Below the pieces are notes generated by a model. It ran no database searches and was not told where the DNA came from. It saw only the letters and a program-made list of their open reading frames with translations. Positions 1 to 5,287 of a DNA stretch of 6,382 bases are shown piece after piece (position 1 is the first letter of the stretch; each line of letters starts with the position of its first letter). Position numbers and translations under genes: made by a program. The DNA is taken from positions 1 through 6,382 of the forward strand of contig CATPCA010000270.1 in assembly GCA_955652545.1 (NCBI GenBank), given 5' to 3'. The stretch comes from Candidatus Dormiibacterota bacterium. GTDB lineage: Bacteria > Chloroflexota > Dormibacteria > UBA8260.

Positions 1-48
1 ATGCAGACCCTGGGCTACATGGACGGCCAGATCGAGGTGGGGTCATGA
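1..48 (+). CDS. C-terminal end of an unidentified upstream gene (partial)
   Basis: Reading frame 1 is open from the left edge and stops with TGA at 46-48, giving the tail MQTLGYMDGQIEVGS. Its stop overlaps the subunit II start as ATGA (45-48), the same junction used throughout this cluster, which is the main reason to treat it as coding. The ATG at position 1 may be an internal methionine. Fifteen residues are too few to assign a family. No heme or metal motif is visible. By context it is probably an earlier member of the same operon, but that is inference. Confidence 0.5.
   Translation: MQTLGYMDGQIEVGS
34..42 (+). promoter_or_regulatory. Ribosome binding site for subunit II
   Basis: The purine-rich stretch GAGGTGGGG ends two bases before the ATG at 45, with its GAGG core 7 bases away. 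It lies inside the last codons of the upstream gene. Together with the ATGA overlap it supports the 45 start for subunit II and coupled translation. Confidence 0.5.
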
Positions 49-896
49 GCCCAACCCGTCGCCTCGTTGTCACGCTCGGCGCCATCTGGATCGCTGTGGC
101 GGTGGTGGGGACCGTGGTGATCGCGCTGCTGACCTTCCCACCCGGTAACGCCGCCAACGTCTCGCAGAGCATCACCGACACGGTGAGGCTGATCACGTTC
201 CTGGCCTGGCCGATCTTCTGCCTCGTGGTCATCGCCCTGATCGGCGCGATGATGATCGCGCGCCGCGCTCCTGACGCCCCCGCGGCATCGGCGGCCGGGC
301 TGCGTGGCAACCCTCGCGCAGCGATGGCATGGACGTTGGTGGTGGGCGCCGCGGTCCTCGCTCTGGCAATCTTCGGGACGATCACGCTCTCCAGCGAGGA
401 CACGGCGCAGACGCTCGGCCTCGGTGGGCGCGCTGCCGCCGGAGCCGCCACCGGTGGGACAGCCGAGGGCAGCAAGCTCGAGGTCCAGGTGATCGCGCAG
501 CAGTGGGCGTTCACCTACCGCTACCCGAGCTTCGGCGGATTCGAGAGCGCCCAGCTGGTGCTCCCCGTCGGCACCAACGTGACGCTTCACGTCACCTCAC
601 TCGACGTCACCCACTCCTTCTGGTACCCGGCGATCGGCGTCAAGGCGGATGCGGTGCCCGAGCACGACAACATCTTCAGCACCACCACCCAGGGGCTCGG
701 GACGTACCGCATCGTCTGCGGAGAGTTGTGCGGCCTCTGGCACGGCGCCATGAGCGACAACAACGCGCGGGTCGTATCGGCCGCGGACTTCCAGGCGTGG
801 GCGCAGCAGCAGCAGCAGCTCGACGCACCGATCATGAAGTTCCTGCCGCCATACGCCTACACCTATGTGCCCAGCCCGGGAGCCTACGGGAGCTGA
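45..896 (+). CDS. ctaC: Heme-copper oxidase subunit II (CuA subunit)
   Basis: Subunit II takes electrons from a c-type cytochrome or small copper protein outside the membrane and passes them via the binuclear CuA centre to subunit I. The 283-residue protein shows hydrophobic segments at about 8-30, 50-71 and 93-115, then a Gly/Ala-rich linker (about 124-143) and a cupredoxin domain (about 145-250). All CuA ligands are visible: H190 and the C-x-E-x-C-x3-H-x2-M motif with C225, E227, C229, H233 and M236. The spacing from H190 to C225 (35 residues) equals the bovine enzyme. W154 in QQW matches the electron-entry tryptophan. There is no CxxCH, so it is not a caa3-type fusion with cytochrome c. 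The first segment may be an uncleaved signal anchor, since most subunits II have two mature helices; no lipobox is seen. Odd points are Ala93 where the family has the K-channel entry Glu, loss of the nearby Pro, and a five-Gln run at 254-258. Start and stop both overlap neighbouring frames. Identity is secure. Confidence 0.96.
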   Translation: MSPTRRLVVTLGAIWIAVAVVGTVVIALLTFPPGNAANVSQSITDTVRLITFLAWPIFCLVVIALIGAMMIARRAPDAPAASAAGLRGNPRAAMAWTLVVGAAVLALAIFGTITLSSEDTAQTLGLGGRAAAGAATGGTAEGSKLEVQVIAQQWAFTYRYPSFGGFESAQLVLPVGTNVTLHVTSLDVTHSFWYPAIGVKADAVPEHDNIFSTTTQGLGTYRIVCGELCGLWHGAMSDNNARVVSAADFQAWAQQQQQLDAPIMKFLPPYAYTYVPSPGAYGS

Positions 897-937
897 TGGT
901 GGTGGCCCAGATGACTGAAAGTGAGGGAAGAGCATGA
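896..937 (+). CDS. Possible 13-codon bridging ORF between subunits II and I
   Basis: A tiny ORF (MVVAQMTESEGRA) begins at ATG 896, overlapping the subunit II stop as TGATG (894-898), and ends in TGA at 935-937, overlapping the subunit I start as ATGA (934-937). GGGAG at 888-892 precedes it by 3 bases. It fills exactly the only gap between the oxidase genes and would keep ribosomes on the message between them. It could equally be a chance frame: it is short, and subunit I has its own good ribosome binding site. No function is proposed for the peptide itself. Confidence 0.3.
   Translation: MVVAQMTESEGRA
923..930 (+). promoter_or_regulatory. Ribosome binding site for subunit I
   Basis: GAGGGAAG, with the AGGGA core at 924-928, lies 5 bases before the ATG at 934. 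An in-frame TGA at 922-924 closes the subunit I frame just upstream, so 934 is the first possible start and this site decides it. Confidence 0.65.
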
Positions 938-2850
938 CCACCGTTGCGGTCGCACCACAGCGTTCCCGCCCGCTGTCCGAGACCCTCGCCCAGTGGGGCA
1001 TCGTGCTCGGCATCGTCGGCGCCGTCATCGGCTTCATTGCCGGTGCGCAGATCGGTCAGCATCTCGTGCCTCCCGATGCCAACACCAACGGCTCCAACGC
1101 GGCGCTCATCATCGGCTACGCAGGCAGCGCCTTCGGGTTCCTGGTGGGGATGGGCTTCTTCAACTACCCGATCGCCCGGTTGCTGGGCCGGCCGCGCCCG
1201 ACGGCGGAGGACGAAGCCTTCCTCTACGGCGAGGAGGGCGGCTGGCAGCGCTACTTCCGGCTCAATGCCGACCACAAGGTGATCGGCGTCCAGTACCTCG
1301 TGGCCATCCTGGCGTTTCTGTTCATCGGCGGCCTCGGTGCCATGTTCATCCGCGCCGAGCTGCTCCAGCCCGACCCGTCATTCGCATCGGCGGAGTCGTA
1401 CCTCGCACTCGTGGGCCTGCACAGCGTGATCATGATCTTCATGGCGTCGGCGGCGATCATCGGGCCGTTCGGCAACTACTTCGTCCCGCTGATGATCGGT
1501 GCGCGCGGCATGGCCTTCCCCCGGCTGGAGGCGCTCACCTTCTGGCTGCTGCCGCCGGCGGCACTGATCCTGCTCTCCAGCATCTTCATCGGCGGCTTCC
1601 CCACCGGCTGGACTGGCTACGCGCCGCTTGCCGACGAGGCGGTGCGAGGGATGGACGCGTACCTGGTTTCGTTCACCCTGATCGGCGCGTCGATCTGCCT
1701 GTCCGGGCTGAACATGATCGCGACGGTGATCACACACCGCGCCCCCGGCCTGCGCATGACCCAGCTGCCGATCTTCGTCTGGGGCGTGTTCGTCACCTCG
1801 TTCCTGGGCCTGTTGGCGGCGCCCGTGCTGGTCGTGGTGCTGGCGATGGAGATGCTCGACCGCATGGGCCGCGCCACCTTCTTCGTTCCCGCGGGCGGGG
1901 GCACGCCGTACCTGTGGGAGAACCTCTTCTGGTTCTTCGGCCATCCCGAGGTGTACATCTTCATCATCCCCGCGTTCGGGCTGATCCTCGAGATGCTGCC
2001 GGTATTCGCGCGCAAACCGCTCTGGGGATACCGCGTCGCCATCGGCGGCATGCTCGGTGTCGGGGTGCTCAGCTGGTTCGTGTGGCAGCACCACCTCTTC
2101 GTCAGCGGCCTCGCCCCGTCGCTGCGCCCCTTCTACATGTTTTCCACGGAGGCGATCTCGATCCCGACGAGCATCATCTACCTCGTGGCGCTGGGCACGC
2201 TGTGGCGCTGCCGCGCTCGCTTCACGGTGCCGATGCTGTTCATCATGGGGTTCCTCTTCAACTTCCTCATCGGCGGTTTCACAGGCGTCTTCCTCTCCGA
2301 CGTGCCCAGCGACTTCGCCCTGCACGCCAGCTACTTCGTGCAGGCGCACTTCCACTACACGATCATGGGCGCCGAGGTCTTTGCGCTGGTGGGGGGTATC
2401 ACCTATTACCTGCCGCGCATCACCGGCCACGCGCTCGACGAGCGACGTGGACGCCGCCAGTTCTGGGCGATGTTCATCACCTTCAACGGCACATTCCTGT
2501 CATTGCTGGCGGTCGGGATCCTGGGCATGCCCCGCCGCGTGGTCAGCTACGACCCAGCCCTGCAGGGCTTGAACATCTCGGCCTCGCTGTTCGCCTTCGG
2601 GCTCGGCCTCAGCATGCTGTTCTTCCTGGTCATGCTGGTCATCGACACAGTCGTCAAGCCGCGGCGCGCCGCGGTTGCCAACCCCTGGGAGTCACTCGGC
2701 TACGAGTGGCAGCTGCCGCATCCCATCCCGGTGCACAACTTCGCCACGCCACCGACAGGGTGGACGCTGCCCTACGACTACGACCGCACAGAACGGCCGC
2801 GCGCCGTACCGGGCGGCGGCATGGCTCTGCCGGAAGGAGTCACCGAATGA
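934..2850 (+). CDS. ctaD: Heme-copper oxidase subunit I, divergent A-type
   Basis: This is the catalytic subunit that reduces O2 to water at a heme/CuB centre in the cytoplasmic membrane. It has 638 residues against roughly 515-560 in common enzymes; the excess is an N-terminal extension with two extra hydrophobic helices (about 22-43 and 56-79) before canonical helix I (about 117-140). Redox residues are intact: low-spin heme ligands H163 and H474, high-spin heme ligand H472, CuB ligands H337, H386 and H387, the HPEVY motif (337-341) with E339 and cross-link Tyr341, and propionate arginines R534 and R535 in GMPRR. The tail NPWESLGYEW (583-592) matches the family C-terminus. HPEVY places it in the A1-like group, yet both classical proton routes are altered: G192 for the D-channel Asp, E199 for its Asn, I415 for the K-channel Lys and L352 for the K-channel Ser. 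A465 replaces the Mg-site Asp. Helix II is one residue short. Oxidase identity is near certain; heme type and pumping ability are unknown. Confidence 0.97.
   Translation: MTTVAVAPQRSRPLSETLAQWGIVLGIVGAVIGFIAGAQIGQHLVPPDANTNGSNAALIIGYAGSAFGFLVGMGFFNYPIARLLGRPRPTAEDEAFLYGEEGGWQRYFRLNADHKVIGVQYLVAILAFLFIGGLGAMFIRAELLQPDPSFASAESYLALVGLHSVIMIFMASAAIIGPFGNYFVPLMIGARGMAFPRLEALTFWLLPPAALILLSSIFIGGFPTGWTGYAPLADEAVRGMDAYLVSFTLIGASICLSGLNMIATVITHRAPGLRMTQLPIFVWGVFVTSFLGLLAAPVLVVVLAMEMLDRMGRATFFVPAGGGTPYLWENLFWFFGHPEVYIFIIPAFGLILEMLPVFARKPLWGYRVAIGGMLGVGVLSWFVWQHHLFVSGLAPSLRPFYMFSTEAISIPTSIIYLVALGTLWRCRARFTVPMLFIMGFLFNFLIGGFTGVFLSDVPSDFALHASYFVQAHFHYTIMGAEVFALVGGITYYLPRITGHALDERRGRRQFWAMFITFNGTFLSLLAVGILGMPRRVVSYDPALQGLNISASLFAFGLGLSMLFFLVMLVIDTVVKPRRAAVANPWESLGYEWQLPHPIPVHNFATPPTGWTLPYDYDRTERPRAVPGGGMALPEGVTE
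2832..2839 (+). promoter_or_regulatory. Strong ribosome binding site for subunit III
   Basis: GGAAGGAG lies 7 bases before the ATG at 2847, inside the last codons of subunit I. It is the strongest Shine-Dalgarno match in the window. It fixes the subunit III start and suggests independent initiation as well as coupling. Confidence 0.75.
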
Positions 2851-3446
2851 CCGCCGACACCGCCGCCACCGTCCCGTTCGAACCGAGCCTGGCCGCGCAA
2901 CGGCGGACTCTCCTGCTCGGCACCCGTCTCCTCATGGGTGCGAACACCATGCTGATGGGCGGCATGTTGTTCGCCTACCTCTACCTGCGCAGCCAGAACA
3001 ACAACGGCATGTGGCGGCCCGACGGTATCGCCGACCTGACCACGCCGCCGATGGCGGTGGCGCTGCTGCTGCAGTTGGCCTGCCTGGGTGCGGTGCTGGC
3101 AACGCTGGCGGCGGTTCGCCGTGGCCAGGCAGCGCGGCTGCTGGGCATCGTCGCCATCGTGCTCGGTTTTGCCGGTGCCGGCGCGCATGTCTGGTACCAG
3201 TACAACCTCGGTGGCAACTGGGTGATCAACAACGGCACCTACACGGCGGTCACGGAGATGTGGTTCGGCATCCTCATCGTCGAGCTGGGGCTGGCATGGC
3301 TGTGGCTGCTCTCGTTCGTCGCGCCGGGCCCGCGGGCCAGCGAGCCGGGCGCAGCCGAGCGTCACCTCCGCGCCTTCGCGGAGTTCTGGGCCTTCATGCT
3401 GGTGGCCTCGACGTTCGTGTTCCTGCTGGCGCGATTCGTGGAATGA
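2847..3446 (+). CDS. ctaE: Heme-copper oxidase subunit III, short five-helix form
   Basis: Subunit III packs against subunit I and, in studied enzymes, stabilises turnover and proton uptake. The 199-residue protein has hydrophobic segments at about 24-47, 68-89, 97-115, 134-158 and 174-196. Five helices match short bacterial forms that lack the first two of the seven helices found in mitochondria. The segment at 25-44 (GTRLLMGANTMLMGGMLFAY) aligns without gaps to the family's G-x-x-L-F-x-x-S-E-x-x-F-F-x-x-F-x-A-Y block, but the highly conserved Glu (bovine E90) is Asn33. The final helix, with AEFWAF at 178-183 followed by a hydrophobic run, fits the usual YWHFVD C-terminal helix. The start overlaps subunit I by ATGA and has a strong ribosome binding site; the stop overlaps ctaG by ATGA. 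Family assignment rests on helix pattern, the block match and position between subunit I and ctaG, since overall sequence is divergent. Confidence 0.88.
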   Translation: MTADTAATVPFEPSLAAQRRTLLLGTRLLMGANTMLMGGMLFAYLYLRSQNNNGMWRPDGIADLTTPPMAVALLLQLACLGAVLATLAAVRRGQAARLLGIVAIVLGFAGAGAHVWYQYNLGGNWVINNGTYTAVTEMWFGILIVELGLAWLWLLSFVAPGPRASEPGAAERHLRAFAEFWAFMLVASTFVFLLARFVE

Positions 3447-4267
3447 GCGACCTTCTCCAGGCACTCCTCGGTGGCTGGTCCGCCGAACCGGTACCGCTGA
3501 TCGCGGCCGCAGCCTCCGTGCTCCTCTACGACCGCGGCGCCCGCCGCCTGGTCGCGTGCGGCTCCGACCTCGCACCGTCGTCGACCCAGAAAGTGTGCCT
3601 GGTGGCCGGCGTCACGGTCATCCTCATCGCCCTGGTCTCGCCGCTCGACGACGCCGCGCTGCGGTTCCAGTGGGTGCACATGGTCCAACATGTGCTGCTG
3701 CTGGTGGTGGCACCGCCGCTGATCGTGCTGGCGCGTCCATGGGAGACGGCGGCGGCGGCGCTGGGCTCACGCCTGCGGAGATTGCTCGGCGTCCCGCAGC
3801 GGATGCTGTCCACGCATGCGCGGTATGTCATGGGTGCCATCAGTGCCACCGTCCTGTTCGTCGGGGTGATGTGGGCGTGGCACATCCCCGCCCTGTACAA
3901 CCTCACCCTGCGCGCCGAGGCCGTGCACAACCTCGAGCACACGCTGTTCCTCGCGGTGGGACTGCTGTTCTGGACGGCGGCCCTGCCGCGTCGCGAGGAC
4001 GCACCAGCGCTGGGGTTGATCGGGCGCAGCGCCCTGGTTCTCGCCGGGTTGGTGGGCAGCTGGATGCTGGCCGTGTACATCGGCTACGCGCCGACGGTGC
4101 TCTACGCGTACTCCGGCGGCGGCGGGTTGTCGGCTCTGTCCGACCAGCAGCTCGCAGCCGGGGTGATGTGGGTACCCGCGAGCGTGCCGTTCCTCATCGT
4201 CATGGTGGCGCTCGTCGCCCGCTGGTTTGAGGCCGATGCGCAGGCCGGCGCGGTGGTACGGGCATGA
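3443..4267 (+). CDS. ctaG: Cytochrome oxidase assembly factor, Caa3_CtaG family
   Basis: CtaG of this family is a polytopic membrane protein required in Bacillus subtilis for active caa3 oxidase, probably through maturation of a copper site. It is unrelated to Cox11, which some genomes also call CtaG. The 274-residue protein has about seven hydrophobic segments (roughly 15-30, 50-67, 78-97, 129-147, 164-182, 195-214 and 237-260). Typical motifs are HMVQHVLLLVVAPPL (79-93), a WHIPALYN block (146-153), VHNLEHTLFL (161-170) and DQQLAAGVMWVP (234-245). Histidines H79, H83, H147, H162 and H166 near membrane boundaries are candidate metal ligands; that is inference from family knowledge. The gene overlaps subunit III and ctaB by ATGA and has no clear Shine-Dalgarno sequence, only GTGGA directly before the ATG, so it probably relies on coupling. 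Position between subunit III and heme O synthase supports a role in maturing this oxidase. Confidence 0.93.
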   Translation: MSDLLQALLGGWSAEPVPLIAAAASVLLYDRGARRLVACGSDLAPSSTQKVCLVAGVTVILIALVSPLDDAALRFQWVHMVQHVLLLVVAPPLIVLARPWETAAAALGSRLRRLLGVPQRMLSTHARYVMGAISATVLFVGVMWAWHIPALYNLTLRAEAVHNLEHTLFLAVGLLFWTAALPRREDAPALGLIGRSALVLAGLVGSWMLAVYIGYAPTVLYAYSGGGGLSALSDQQLAAGVMWVPASVPFLIVMVALVARWFEADAQAGAVVRA

Positions 4268-5196
4268 GCGCGCGCATCGAAGCGCGACCGGTGGCCCTGC
4301 CGGCGGTGGCGCCCGGCTACCGGCTGTCGCGGGCACGCGCGGTGGTCGGCGACTATCTCAGCCTCACCAAGCCGCGCATCATCGTCCTGCTGCTGATCAC
4401 CGAGCTGACGGCGATGGTGGTCGCATCGCACGCGCTGCCCAACCTGAGCCAGTTGATCGCCGCTGTCGTCGGCGGCTTCTGCGCAGCGGGTGGCAGCGGG
4501 GCGCTCAACTGCTGGTGGGATCGCGACATCGACGGGCTGATGCGGCGGACGGCCCACCGGCCGATCCCGAGCGGGCGGATTCGCGCAGTCGACGCGCTGG
4601 TCTTCGGCCTGGTGCTTGACGCGGTCGCCGCGCTGGTGCTCTGGACGCTGGCGAGCCCGCTGGCCGCGGCGCTGGCCCTGCTCGGCTCGGCGTACTACGT
4701 CGTCGTCTACACGATGACGCTCAAGCGCCGCACCACGCAGAACATCGTGGTCGGTGGCGCCGCCGGCGCCGTGCCCGTGCTGGTCGGCTCGGTCATCGCC
4801 ACCGGTCAGATCACCTGGGTGGCCGTGGCGCTGTTCGCCATCATCTTCTTCTGGACGCCGCCGCACTCGTGGGCGCTGGCCCTGGTGTACCGGCGCGACT
4901 ACGCCGGTGTGTCGGTGCCGATGCTTCCCGCCGTCGCCTCGGAGCGCACCACGCTGCGCGCCATCCTCTGGTACGCAGTGGTGCTCGTCGCGGTCAGCCT
5001 CGTGCCGACGATCGCGCTTGGAGCGCTGTACGCGGTCCCGGTGACTGCGCTCAACGCGTACCTGCTGTTCCTCGCCGTCAGCGCGCTGCAGCGCCCCACC
5101 GTACGCAGCAGCGCGCGGCTGTTCCACTATTCGCTGCTGTACCTCGCCGCGGTCTTCGCGTGCAGCGCCGTGGCTGCGCTCATCGCCGGCGGCTGA
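4264..5196 (+). CDS. ctaB: Heme O synthase (protoheme IX farnesyltransferase)
   Basis: This membrane enzyme transfers a farnesyl group from farnesyl diphosphate to protoheme IX, making heme O for the oxidase; heme A synthase would then convert it to heme A. The 310-residue length is normal for the UbiA prenyltransferase superfamily. About nine hydrophobic segments are seen. The first Asp-rich motif is intact at 82-100: N82, D86, R87, D88, D90, M93, R95-T96 and R99-P100. The second signature, YTMTLKRRTTQNIVVGG (149-165), and the block WTPPHSWALAL (197-207) are characteristic of CtaB, as is RRDYAGVSVPMLP (210-222) with the second acidic region. One small oddity is Ser202 in PHSWAL where PHFWAL is usual. 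Residues 1-30 form a hydrophilic N-terminal extension of ordinary size. The start overlaps ctaG by ATGA without a clear ribosome binding site. No heme A synthase gene lies in this window, so the final heme is undetermined. Confidence 0.96.
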   Translation: MSARIEARPVALPAVAPGYRLSRARAVVGDYLSLTKPRIIVLLLITELTAMVVASHALPNLSQLIAAVVGGFCAAGGSGALNCWWDRDIDGLMRRTAHRPIPSGRIRAVDALVFGLVLDAVAALVLWTLASPLAAALALLGSAYYVVVYTMTLKRRTTQNIVVGGAAGAVPVLVGSVIATGQITWVAVALFAIIFFWTPPHSWALALVYRRDYAGVSVPMLPAVASERTTLRAILWYAVVLVAVSLVPTIALGALYAVPVTALNAYLLFLAVSALQRPTVRSSARLFHYSLLYLAAVFACSAVAALIAGG

Positions 5197-5206
5197 AGCT
5201 GCGCGT

Positions 5207-5226
5207 GGCGGGCCTCCATGCTCGCC
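5207..5226 (+). terminator. Weak hairpin after ctaB, possible terminator
   Basis: GGCGGGC (5207-5213) and GCTCGCC (5220-5226) can pair as a seven-base stem with one G-T wobble and a six-base loop. It starts ten bases after the ctaB stop. No T-run follows, so it is not a canonical intrinsic terminator. GC-rich bacteria often have such hairpins by chance or as attenuated 3' ends. The 91-base gap holding it is the only intergenic space longer than 40 bases in the window, which makes a transcript boundary here plausible. No convincing -35/-10 promoter was seen in the rest of the gap. Confidence 0.3.
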
Positions 5227-5274
5227 TGTACGAACCTGCGACGCTCCTGCCACCTCGAATCCGACGGTGCGCCG

Positions 5275-5280
5275 GTAGGG
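5275..5280 (+). promoter_or_regulatory. Ribosome binding site supporting the GTG start at 5288
   Basis: GTAGGG, with AGGG at 5277-5280, lies 7 bases before GTG 5288. The same bases include an in-frame TAG at 5276-5278 that closes the frame upstream, so translation of the downstream gene cannot begin earlier than this site. Confidence 0.5.
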
Positions 5281-5287
5281 TCAACGG

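Noticed and set aside
804..818. Five consecutive CAG triplets in subunit II
   Set aside because: They encode a Gln run in the tail outside the CuA domain. Five units are short and compatible with ordinary codon choice; no sign of a functional repeat or CRISPR.
45..896. Possible caa3-type subunit II with fused cytochrome c domain
   Set aside because: The protein ends about 45 residues after the CuA motif and contains no CxxCH.
1378..2430. Long minus-strand open frame opposite subunit I
   Set aside because: The product is rich in Arg, Glu, His and Asp with no hydrophobic core or motif, typical of the antisense of a membrane protein gene in GC-rich DNA.
921..2846. A very long open frame lying over subunit I in the +3 frame, continuous with subunit III
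   Set aside because: It opens only because GC-rich codons lack stops in that frame. Its product before 2847 is Arg/His/Pro-rich with no domain, while the +1 frame encodes an unmistakable oxidase subunit I. Only the part from 2847 is real.
4102..5253. Long minus-strand open frame opposite ctaG and ctaB
   Set aside because: Low-complexity charged product, antisense to two well-supported genes.
5276..5281. TAGGGT as a -10 promoter box for the propeller gene
   Set aside because: It lies only 7 bases from the start codon, has no plausible -35 at the right distance, and is better explained as part of the ribosome binding site.
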